Origin: Nioella aestuarii
Lineage (GTDB): Bacteria; Pseudomonadota; Alphaproteobacteria; Rhodobacterales; Rhodobacteraceae
Reading direction: 5' to 3'
Length of the DNA: 64,000 nucleotides
NCBI RefSeq assembly: GCF_050896395.1
Contig: NZ_JBPBBA010000007.1
Span: forward strand, 68,747 to 132,746
Shown: in pieces, positions 1-7,400 of the stretch
How the letters are laid out: each line of letters begins with the position of its first letter
How positions within the stretch are numbered: the first letter of the stretch is position 1
Translations under genes and position numbers: made by a program
The notes under the pieces: generated by a model
The model's database searches: none
The model's input: the letters and a program-made list of their open reading frames with translations, nothing else
Told to the model about the DNA's origin: nothing

Positions 1-1062
1 CTGGACAATGCGCCTGTATCGACGAAGGTGGTGATTGGGCCACGCGCGGCGAAACCGCTGGAGCTGGATATCCCGCTATTCGTGTCCGACATGAGCTTTG
101 GCGCATTGTCGTTGGAGGCCAAGGTTGCCCTGTCGCGTGGGGCGGAACTGGCAGGCACAGGGATATGTTCGGGCGAGGGTGGCATGTTGCCAGAGGAGCA
201 GGCGGAGAATTCACGCTATTTCTATGAACTCGCTTCCGCCCGGTTCGGCTGGCGGCCGGAACTGGTGGAACGGGTGCAAGCCTTTCACTTCAAGGGTGGG
301 CAGGGCGCCAAGACCGGCACTGGCGGGCATCTGCCCGGCAACAAGGTGACGGACAAGATCGCCGAGGTGCGCGGGCTGGAGAAGGGTCAGGACGCTATTT
401 CGCCCTCGACCTTTCCCGATCTGACCACGCCTGCCGATTTCGCAAAGCTGGCCGATGAGGTGCGGGAGAGGTCCGGCGGCATTCCGATTGGGTTCAAACT
501 GTCGGCCAATCATATCGAGGCCGATATCGACTTCGCGCTGGAGGCCGGCGCAGACTACATCATTCTCGACGGGCGGGGTGGGGGAACGGGGGCCGCGCCG
601 CTGATTTTCCGCGACCATATCTCGGTGCCGACCATTCCGGCGCTGGCCCGCGCAAGGCGGCATCTGGATGCGAGCACAGGGCGCGAGGTGACGCTGGTCA
701 TCACCGGCGGGCTGCGGGTGGCCGAGGATTTCGCCAAAGCGATGGCGCTTGGCGCGGATGCGGTGGCGGTGTCAAACTCGGCCATTCAGGCAGTGGGCTG
801 TGTGGCAGCGCGCATGTGCAACACCAACAATTGCCCCGCCGGGATCGCTACGCAAAAGCCGGAGCTGCGCCGGCGGATCGACGTGCAGGTCAGCGCCGAG
901 AGGCTGGCGCGGTTCTTCGGGGCCTCGGTGGAGCTGATGCAGGTGCTGGCGCGGGCTTGCGGGCATGACAGCCTTTCGGGATTGCGCGAGGATGATCTGA
1001 CCAGTTGGAAAAAGGACATGGCGGACCTGAGCGGCGTGCGCTTTGCGGGCGTGGGCGTGTAA
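1..1062 (+). CDS. FMN-binding glutamate synthase-like subunit, C-terminal part (5' end outside window)
   Basis: The reading frame is open from base 1, so only the last 353 residues are visible. The protein matches the FMN and Fe-S domain of the glutamate synthase large subunit. The FMN barrel contains FKGGQGAKTGTGGHLPG and a glycine-rich DGRGGGTG segment. A C-x5-C-x4-C cluster near bases 799-834 fits the 3Fe-4S ligands of glutamate synthase. Stand-alone versions of this domain work with separate amidotransferase and GXGXG subunits, for example as N-methylglutamate synthase MgsC or as GlxD-type proteins. Which of these this one is cannot be decided without the upstream genes. A role in methylamine or N-methyl compound metabolism would fit the demethylation genes further along, but that is inference. 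Confidence 0.85.
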   Translation: MDNAPVSTKVVIGPRAAKPLELDIPLFVSDMSFGALSLEAKVALSRGAELAGTGICSGEGGMLPEEQAENSRYFYELASARFGWRPELVERVQAFHFKGGQGAKTGTGGHLPGNKVTDKIAEVRGLEKGQDAISPSTFPDLTTPADFAKLADEVRERSGGIPIGFKLSANHIEADIDFALEAGADYIILDGRGGGTGAAPLIFRDHISVPTIPALARARRHLDASTGREVTLVITGGLRVAEDFAKAMALGADAVAVSNSAIQAVGCVAARMCNTNNCPAGIATQKPELRRRIDVQVSAERLARFFGASVELMQVLARACGHDSLSGLREDDLTSWKKDMADLSGVRFAGVGV

Positions 1063-1119
1063 CGGCGATTGACCGGCGGGCCGTGCGCGTGTTCGGTGTC
1101 GGGCAGAGAGGTGCCCAAC

Positions 1120-2412
1120 ATGATCGCCAACGAACGCCCCGTCATCGCTGACAGCCTGTGGAGCGCCAAGGCAAACCCCGCGCCCGACTGCCCGCCGCTG
1201 GTGCGAGAGGTGGAGGCGGATGTGGCCATCGTCGGGGGCGGGTTCACGGGGCTGTCGGCTGCGCTCCATGCCGCTGAGGCGGGCCTTCGCGCCGTGGTGC
1301 TGGAGGCCGAAAGCCCCGGATGGGGCGCGTCGGGGCGTAATGGCGGGCAGGTCGATCCTGGGCTCTATGTCGATCCGGATGAGGTCGAGGCGCGGTTCGG
1401 CGCCGACATAGGCGCGCGGATGGTGGATTATATGGGGCTGTCGGGGCAGATGGTCTTCGATCTGATCGCTCGCCACGGAATTGAGTGCGACGCGCGGCCC
1501 GTGGGGTGGATCAGGGCTGCCCACAATGACGCGACGCTCAGGGATATTCACGGCAAGGTTGCGCAATGGCAAAGGCGCGGTGCGGATCTGCGCTTTCTGG
1601 AACGGGACGCGCTGGCGTCCATGCTGGGGACAGGCGTTTATGCCGGTGGGTTGATCGACATGCGGGGCGGCAATCTGAACCCGCTGAACTATGCGCTGGG
1701 ACTGGCAGATGCCGCGTTGCGGGCGGGGGCCTCCGTGCACGGTGGATCACGTGTGATCAGCGCCGGGCAGGAGGGGGATCGCCACCTTTTGAGGACGGAG
1801 CGTGGCTCTGTCCGGTCGCGCAAAGTCCTTCTCTGCACCAATGGCTATACGGACGGCTTGGCCCCGCCTTTGGCGCAAGAGGTGGTGCCGGTCCGGTCCG
1901 TGCAGGTGGCGACCGACCCGCTGCCGCCAGAGATCGCGGCCAGCATCCTGCCGGGGCGGCAAGCGCCATCGGATCTGCGGCGGCTGTTGCTCTATTTCCG
2001 CATGGATGCCGCGGGGCGGTTCATCATGGGTGGGCGCGGGGCCTATGGCGACCGGGCAACGCTGGCACGGATGGAGGCTCTGCGACAAGTCAGCGTGAAG
2101 ATGTATCCGCAACTGGCCCCCTTTGGCTGGCGGCACGCCTGGGGCGGGTTCATTGCGGTGACGCCAGATCACTACCCGCGCCTGGTGCGCATGGGGTCCG
2201 GGATGATGGCGGGGCTTGGCTATAACGGCCGCGGCGTGGCGCAGGCCACAGCCATGGGCAAGCTGATGGCGGAATGGGCGGCGGGACGGCCAGAGGCAGA
2301 GTTGGACTTCCCCGTGACCGACCCAAGGCCGATCCCGTTTCACAGACTGCGCCGGTTGGGCGTTGCTGCAACCGTGGCAAAATACCGAATGCTGGATGCT
2401 TTGGGGCTGTAA
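1120..2412 (+). CDS. FAD-dependent DAO-family oxidoreductase (gamma-glutamylputrescine oxidase-like)
   Basis: A 430-residue flavoprotein of the D-amino acid oxidase family. The dinucleotide-binding motif GGGFTG is at residues 39-44, followed by a GASGRNGGQ segment typical of the PuuB/YgaF-like branch. The C-terminal part keeps the GLGYNGRGVA flavin-contacting motif. The ATG at 1120 is preferred over a TTG at 1069 because a purine-rich GAGAGG lies just upstream and the extra N-terminal residues do not look like protein. It follows the glutamate synthase-like gene on the same strand after 57 bases, so the two may be cotranscribed. The substrate is probably an N-alkylated amino acid or a glutamylated amine; the sequence does not decide which. 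Confidence 0.8.
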   Translation: MIANERPVIADSLWSAKANPAPDCPPLVREVEADVAIVGGGFTGLSAALHAAEAGLRAVVLEAESPGWGASGRNGGQVDPGLYVDPDEVEARFGADIGARMVDYMGLSGQMVFDLIARHGIECDARPVGWIRAAHNDATLRDIHGKVAQWQRRGADLRFLERDALASMLGTGVYAGGLIDMRGGNLNPLNYALGLADAALRAGASVHGGSRVISAGQEGDRHLLRTERGSVRSRKVLLCTNGYTDGLAPPLAQEVVPVRSVQVATDPLPPEIAASILPGRQAPSDLRRLLLYFRMDAAGRFIMGGRGAYGDRATLARMEALRQVSVKMYPQLAPFGWRHAWGGFIAVTPDHYPRLVRMGSGMMAGLGYNGRGVAQATAMGKLMAEWAAGRPEAELDFPVTDPRPIPFHRLRRLGVAATVAKYRMLDALGL

Positions 2413-2487
2413 GGATCTGCGGGGCAAATCCCTTGCTAAATGGCGGGAAACCTTCAATCCTTTCAAGAAAAGGAGATTGCCCCGCCG

Positions 2488-3690
2488 ATGCGTTATGAAT
2501 TTGCCGATTGCCTGCTGGATACCGACAGCTTCAAGCTGTATCGCGGCGGTGCTCCGCAGCCGGTTGAACCGCAGGTTTTCGACTTGTTGCGGGTGCTGGC
2601 CGAGAACGCAGGAAAGCTTGTGTCGCGCGATCAGCTGATCGAACAGGTCTGGGGCGGGCGCATTGTGTCAGAGGCGACGATCAGCGCCCGCATCAATGCC
2701 GCAAGGACGGCTGTTGGCGATGATGGCAAGGCGCAGGCAGTGATCCGCACCGTGCCACGCAGGGGGATTGAACTGGTCGTGCCGGTGAAGCCTGCCGAGC
2801 CAGCCGCTGCGCCGGCGCCGTCATTTACACCAGACCCACCGGCAAACCAGACGATCCGATACACAACCTCTGCCGATGGTACGCAGCTTGCCTATGCGAT
2901 CTCGGGGTCGCCAGATGGCACACCGCTTTTGCGGGCCACGCATCACGTGTCGCATCTGGAACTTGAATGGAACAGCCCGTTCTACCGGCCCAGCTTCGAT
3001 GCGCTCGGGGCGCGGCACAAGCTCATCCGCTACGATATCCGGGGTGCGGGTCTATCTGATGGCGCAGGCGATGATCATGATATGCAACGCCATGTGGAAG
3101 ATCTTGTCGCCGTGGCCGACTCTGCCGGGTTAGAGCGGTTCGCAATCCTCGCCAATCTCAATAGCGCACCGGTCTCGATCCGCTTTGCTGCTGAAAACCC
3201 GGATCGGGTCAGCCGTTTGGTTATTCAGGGCGGTTACGCGCGCGGGCGCGCGGTGCGCGGCGACAAGCAGAGCAAGCCGGGCGAGGATCCGTTCATTTTG
3301 CTGCTTCACGGCAGTGGGTGGGGTGATCCGCAAAATGGGTTCATGAGAGCCTGGGCGACAATGGCCCTTCCGACGCTGAGCTACGAGGATGCCACACGGT
3401 TCATCGAGCTGGTCGCGGGGGCTTGTTCGGGCGAGGATGCGCTGCACAGCCGGGTGGCAATTGACAGGTTCGACGCGCGTGACTGGCTTGCGGCGGTCAG
3501 GACGCCAACTCTGGTCGTCCATCCGCGCAATGACAGCCTTCACCCGCTGGCCGAGGCGCGCATGATCGCGGCAGGCATACCGGGGGCTGAATTTCACGTC
3601 GTCGAAAGCGCGAATACGATCTGCCTTGCACCGGATCCCACCTGGGCCGAGCAGATGGAGGCTATTCTGGAGTTCCTCGCCCGCGAATAG
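2488..3690 (+). CDS. OmpR-type winged-helix regulator fused to an alpha/beta hydrolase-like domain
   Basis: A 400-residue fusion. Residues 1-100 form an OmpR/PhoB-type winged helix, with a VEPQVFDLLRVLAEN helix and a VIRTVPRRGIEL wing. A Pro/Ala-rich linker (about 101-122) leads to an alpha/beta hydrolase fold (about 130-400) carrying the SHLELEW segment found in hydrolases attached to regulators. The usual GxSxG nucleophile elbow is absent; residues 222-227 read ANLNSA. No histidine sits at the expected C-terminal position, while the acid Asp349 is present. The domain may therefore sense a ligand instead of hydrolysing one. The ATG at 2488 is preceded by AAAAGGAG at 2468-2474; an upstream in-frame ATG at 2440 has no such site. 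Confidence 0.75.
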   Translation: MRYEFADCLLDTDSFKLYRGGAPQPVEPQVFDLLRVLAENAGKLVSRDQLIEQVWGGRIVSEATISARINAARTAVGDDGKAQAVIRTVPRRGIELVVPVKPAEPAAAPAPSFTPDPPANQTIRYTTSADGTQLAYAISGSPDGTPLLRATHHVSHLELEWNSPFYRPSFDALGARHKLIRYDIRGAGLSDGAGDDHDMQRHVEDLVAVADSAGLERFAILANLNSAPVSIRFAAENPDRVSRLVIQGGYARGRAVRGDKQSKPGEDPFILLLHGSGWGDPQNGFMRAWATMALPTLSYEDATRFIELVAGACSGEDALHSRVAIDRFDARDWLAAVRTPTLVVHPRNDSLHPLAEARMIAAGIPGAEFHVVESANTICLAPDPTWAEQMEAILEFLARE

Positions 3691-3696
3691 CCCGCC

Positions 3697-4617
3697 TTAG
3701 CCGTAGATATGGCCACCCAGGTATTTCGCACCTGTGTCACAGGCGATGGTGACGACGCGCTTGCCGGGGCCAAGCTCTTTTGCCAGCTCTATTGCTGCAA
3801 CGACGTTGAGCCCGGTCGACCCGCCGCCGAGCACACCCGCCTCAGCCGCCAGCCTGCGGCACATGTCAAAGGCTGCGTCCTGATCGACGGTTCGGATATC
3901 GCACAGGCGCGACCGATCGAGGAAAGGTGGCTCAAACCCAACACCGATGCCTTCCACCTTGTGCGGGCCACCGGTGCCGGTCGTCAGGAGCGGAGATTGC
4001 AGCGGTTCCAACGCGATCACATCAGGGGTTTGTCCCGCCGCGGCCAGCCCGTCCACCGTACCCATCATGGCCGCCCCGGTGCCAACGGCAGCGACAAGCA
4101 TATCCACGTGCCCCAGATCGGCGGCAATTTCATGCCCCATCGGCACATAGCCCGCGCGCACGTCAGGGGACCCGAATTGGTCGGCGTAGTAACTGCCGGG
4201 TTCGCCGGCCAGCCCATAGGCGCGGGTCTTCATGCGCTGGATCAGCTCTGGTGTGATTGTGCCATCCGAGGGCTCGACAAGGACTTCGGCCCCGAAGGCC
4301 GCCATTGCCTGGCGCTTGCTGTCGGAAAACGCATCTGAAAACACCGCCGTAAAGCGTAGGCCCAGAACTGCCGAGACGAAGGCAAGCGCCGTGCCGGTGC
4401 TGCCGCCAGTATATTCCACCACACGGTCACCAGGCTTCAGATCGCCCCGTTCCATCGCTCGGGTCAGGACGGAAACGGCCATCCGGTCCTTGTAGGATCC
4501 GGTCGGATTGCCGCCTTCCAGCTTGATCCAGATCTCGGCCCCGCCTGGCGGCTCGAACCCTGCGAGCCGAACCATGGGTGTTTTACCAATCGCGTCGAGT
4601 GCCGTTTCGGACTTCAT
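3697..4617 (-). CDS. PLP-dependent cysteine synthase family protein
   Basis: A 306-residue fold-type II PLP enzyme of the O-acetylserine sulfhydrylase/cystathionine beta-synthase family. The Schiff-base lysine is Lys43 in GSYKDR. The phosphate-cradle TGGSTGTAL loop lies near residues 70-78 and the GGGSTGLN segment near the C-terminus. Length is normal for the family. The asparagine loop and phosphate loop are intact, so it should be active; it probably makes cysteine from O-acetylserine and sulfide, but other beta-replacement substrates are possible. It is convergent with the winged-helix/hydrolase gene, with 6 bases between the stops, and divergent from trhO. Confidence 0.85.
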   Translation of the reverse strand: MKSETALDAIGKTPMVRLAGFEPPGGAEIWIKLEGGNPTGSYKDRMAVSVLTRAMERGDLKPGDRVVEYTGGSTGTALAFVSAVLGLRFTAVFSDAFSDSKRQAMAAFGAEVLVEPSDGTITPELIQRMKTRAYGLAGEPGSYYADQFGSPDVRAGYVPMGHEIAADLGHVDMLVAAVGTGAAMMGTVDGLAAAGQTPDVIALEPLQSPLLTTGTGGPHKVEGIGVGFEPPFLDRSRLCDIRTVDQDAAFDMCRRLAAEAGVLGGGSTGLNVVAAIELAKELGPGKRVVTIACDTGAKYLGGHIYG

Positions 4618-4711
4618 GTCATGCCCCCTGATTGATCAGATCAGTGTGACCTCTTGGCCCTGTCCGATCAAGCGTGGCGACTTGAAGGCGGTGTTGGGCC
4701 GGGTGTAAGAG

Positions 4712-5629
4712 ATGGACATGTTTACCATTGCAGCGCTCTATCATTTCACCCGGTTCGAAGATCCCGACGCCCTGCGCGCGCCGTTGCGCGACCTGTGCGA
4801 GGCGAGCGATGTACGCGGGTCACTGCTGATCGCGCATGAGGGGATCAACGGCACCATCGCAGGGCCGCGTGCGGGGATTGATGCCGTGCTCGCGCATATC
4901 CGTGCGCTGCCCGGTTGTGCAGATCTGGAATGGAAAGAGAGCACGGCGACTGATGCGCCTTTCGCCCGTATGAAAGTGCGGCTCAAGAAAGAGATCGTGA
5001 CAATGGGCGTGCCCGACGTGGACCCCAAGGCGAAGGTTGGGCATTACGTGCGCCCCGCCGATTGGAATGCGCTGATTTCCTCCCCCGATGTGGCAGTGAT
5101 CGATACGCGCAATGACTACGAGATTGCCATCGGCACCTTCGAAGGCGCGGTTGATCCGGAAACCACCACTTTCCGTGAATTTCCCGCCTGGTGGGCCGAG
5201 AATAAGGACCGCTTCCACAACAAGCGGATTGCGATGTTCTGCACCGGCGGCATTCGCTGCGAGAAATCCACCAACTACCTGATCGAGCAGGGGGTTGAGG
5301 AGGTCTATCACCTCAAGGGCGGTATCCTTCAGTATCTGGAGGATGTGCCGGAAGAGGACAGCCTCTGGCATGGTGAGTGTTTCGTGTTCGATCAACGGGT
5401 TTCCGTGGGGCATGGGCTGAAAGAGGGGCCGCATCTGCTGTGCCGGGCTTGCCGTCGTCCGCTGCTGCCCGAAGATACGAAACGGCCTGATTATGAACAT
5501 GGGGTCTCCTGCCATCACTGCCTGAGCGAGCATACGGATGCCGATCGGGCGCGTTTCCGCGAGCGCCAGAAACAGATCGAGCTTGCGAAGGCTCGGGGCG
5601 AGCGGCATTTGGCCGGCGGTCCGGTTTGA
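4712..5629 (+). CDS. trhO: tRNA uridine(34) hydroxylase TrhO (rhodanese-like)
   Basis: A 305-residue protein of the YceA/TrhO family, which forms 5-hydroxyuridine at position 34 of certain tRNAs using oxygen and an unidentified reductant. It has the family's N-terminal acylphosphatase-like domain with AHEGINGTI (about 41-49). A central rhodanese domain carries the catalytic Cys177 in CTGGIRCEK. A C-terminal cysteine cluster (CRAC and CHHC) may bind a metal. Length matches the family. A second ATG lies two codons downstream and could be the real start. Its stop overlaps the TTG start of the next gene (TTGA), which suggests translational coupling. Confidence 0.92.
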   Translation: MDMFTIAALYHFTRFEDPDALRAPLRDLCEASDVRGSLLIAHEGINGTIAGPRAGIDAVLAHIRALPGCADLEWKESTATDAPFARMKVRLKKEIVTMGVPDVDPKAKVGHYVRPADWNALISSPDVAVIDTRNDYEIAIGTFEGAVDPETTTFREFPAWWAENKDRFHNKRIAMFCTGGIRCEKSTNYLIEQGVEEVYHLKGGILQYLEDVPEEDSLWHGECFVFDQRVSVGHGLKEGPHLLCRACRRPLLPEDTKRPDYEHGVSCHHCLSEHTDADRARFRERQKQIELAKARGERHLAGGPV

Positions 5630-6687
5630 GTTCCGGCACCATCCTTCAATCGACATCTGCGCGCACGGCGCTCGCCCTGCTGATCGGCATCGCATCGGGT
5701 ATCTTCGCCTTTCTGATCGGAATGCCCCTGCCTTGGATGCTGGGGCCGATGATCGGCAACACCATCGCGGCCATCCTGCACGCACCCACAGCCCCACCAG
5801 CCAAGCTGCGCCCCATCGTGATTCCGGTCATCGGGGTGATGCTGGGGTCTGGCGTCACGCCTGAGATTGTCGATGCGCTTGGCGATTGGGCCATAAGTTT
5901 CCTTGTTCTGCCGCCCTTCCTGATCGTGGCTGCCGGGGCGTCGTTCCTGTTCTATCGCTTCATTGGCAAATACGACCCGGTCACCGCCTATTTCAGCGCC
6001 ATGCCTGGCGGTCTGAACGAGATGCTGATCCTAGGAGCCGAACAGGGCGGGGATGAGAAACGCATCGCGCTTGCCCATGCCAGCCGTATCCTGTTGGTCA
6101 TTGGCTTTGTGGCGCTGTTCTTCGGATTGATACTGGGCGTGACCTCTGGCGGGCAGGGAAGTGCCGTTTGGGTCGGGCTTTGGGAGTTGGGGTTGAAGGA
6201 TTACGCCGTACTGGCAATCTGCGCGGTAGCGGGCGTCTATGTGGGCAAGCTGCTGCGCCTGCCTGCGGCGGCGGTGCTGGGGCCCATGCTTTTGTCCGGC
6301 ATTGCGCATTTCTTTCATATCGTAGATGTGCCCCCGCCCACGGTTCTGGTCATCGCGGCGCAGGTCGTGATGGGAACTGTCATTGGGTGCCGCTTCATCG
6401 GTGCGACCGCGCGCGAAGTGGGGCAAGACTTGTTCCTTGGGGTTTTCTCGACCATCGGAATGCTGATCACCGGGGTGGGCTTTGCCGCCGTGGTGGCGGC
6501 GCTGACGGACACAGATCTAAGCCAGGCCTTTCTTGCGTATTCCCCCGGAGGGCTGACGGAAATGAGCCTGCTGGCCTTCGCCATGGGCGGCGACATCGCC
6601 TATGTCTCGCTCACGCATATCGTGCGGATCGTGCTGGTGATATTCTCGGCACCGCTGGTGTTTCGCTGGTTTGGGCGAAGCGGCTAA
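5626..6687 (+). CDS. AbrB-family integral membrane protein (putative transporter)
   Basis: A 353-residue very hydrophobic protein with about ten membrane segments arranged as two homologous halves. Each half contains a proline-glycine motif: MPLPWMLGPMIG in the first and LPAAAVLGPML in the second, and AMPGGLNEM and YSPGGLTEM also repeat between the halves. This is the AbrB duplication family, sometimes labelled ammonia monooxygenase or transcriptional regulator without evidence; transport is more likely. The start is a TTG overlapping the trhO stop codon, and no better start is nearby. The substrate is unknown. Confidence 0.8.
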   Translation: MSSGTILQSTSARTALALLIGIASGIFAFLIGMPLPWMLGPMIGNTIAAILHAPTAPPAKLRPIVIPVIGVMLGSGVTPEIVDALGDWAISFLVLPPFLIVAAGASFLFYRFIGKYDPVTAYFSAMPGGLNEMLILGAEQGGDEKRIALAHASRILLVIGFVALFFGLILGVTSGGQGSAVWVGLWELGLKDYAVLAICAVAGVYVGKLLRLPAAAVLGPMLLSGIAHFFHIVDVPPPTVLVIAAQVVMGTVIGCRFIGATAREVGQDLFLGVFSTIGMLITGVGFAAVVAALTDTDLSQAFLAYSPGGLTEMSLLAFAMGGDIAYVSLTHIVRIVLVIFSAPLVFRWFGRSG

Positions 6688-6764
6688 GCAATCCTGAACC
6701 TTTAAAGTTTTCCAAAAACGACGCCGACTGTGTCGCATTCTCCCTTATTTTTAGAGCGAATGAA

Positions 6765-6804
6765 AAAACCTTTGACAATTTCACGCGGCCATTGTGAAGG
6801 TTTT
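6765..6804. promoter_or_regulatory. Imperfect inverted repeat and -35-like box upstream of the XRE-cupin gene
   Basis: The left arm AAAACCTTTGACAAT (6765-6779) and right arm ATTGTGAAGGTTTT (6791-6804) are complementary apart from one extra base and one mismatch, with an 11-base spacer. A TTGACA box (6772-6777) lies inside the left arm, so a protein bound here would cover the promoter. No convincing -10 box was found. The 146-base gap contains no gene. The site is a candidate operator for the helix-turn-helix protein encoded 30 bases downstream. Confidence 0.5.
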
Positions 6805-6833
6805 CCACAGAATTTCACGGGCCCGACTCACTG

Positions 6834-7388
6834 ATGCAACACCCTTCCCTCGGAGCTGACCTCAGATCCCTGCGCAAGCTGCGTGGGATGACGCTGGAGG
6901 ATATGGCCCTGCGGTTGGGCAAATCGGTTGGCTGGATCAGCCAGGTGGAACGCGACATTTCCACCCCACGCGTCAGCGATCTGCGTGACATCGCCAAGAT
7001 CTATGAAGTGCCGTTGTCGTTGTTCTTTGGAAAGGCCACGGGTCCGGAAAACGAAATGGGCCGCGTGGTGCGCGCTGCCAATCGCCGGACCGTGGGCGAA
7101 CAGGATGGCGGACTGATCGAAACGCTGCTGTCCCCTGATCTGACCGACTCCTTCGAAGTGGTGCATTCGACCTTTCAGCCGGGTTCAAGCCGGATGGAAC
7201 GGACATCGCGCCCCACACAGGAACTTGCTTTCGTCATGTCGGGCAAGCTGGACATCTGGCTCGATGACGACGCTTTCACCATCCGCGCCGGCGACAGTTT
7301 TCGCGTGCGCGATCAGTCTTACCGTTGGGCCAATCCGTATGACGAGCCCGCCGTTGCAATCTGGGTGATCTCACCCCCCGTCTACTAA
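6834..7388 (+). CDS. XRE-family regulator with C-terminal cupin domain
   Basis: A 184-residue transcription regulator. Residues 7-62 form an XRE helix-turn-helix: LRSLRKLRGMTLEDMALRLG is followed by GWISQVERD and STPRVSDLRDIA. Residues about 105-180 form a cupin barrel, with TQELAFVMSGKLDI and FTIRAGDSFRV as the two cupin motifs. This architecture is common in regulators of amine, polyamine and amino-acid catabolic operons, where the cupin binds a small ligand. It is the first gene of a run of seven plus-strand genes for methyl-group metabolism and probably controls them. No Shine-Dalgarno sequence is visible before the ATG, so translation may be leaderless. Confidence 0.85.
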   Translation: MQHPSLGADLRSLRKLRGMTLEDMALRLGKSVGWISQVERDISTPRVSDLRDIAKIYEVPLSLFFGKATGPENEMGRVVRAANRRTVGEQDGGLIETLLSPDLTDSFEVVHSTFQPGSSRMERTSRPTQELAFVMSGKLDIWLDDDAFTIRAGDSFRVRDQSYRWANPYDEPAVAIWVISPPVY

Positions 7389-7400
7389 GAAGGATCCGCC

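Noticed and set aside
772..1740. 322-codon minus-strand frame
   Set aside because: Antisense to the glutamate synthase-like and DAO genes; no recognisable motif and shadow-type composition.
6801..6809. TTTTCCACA, a match to the DnaA-box consensus TTWTNCACA
   Set aside because: A single site far from dnaA inside an operator-like region; a replication origin would need a cluster. No box was found beside dnaA, so no origin is claimed.
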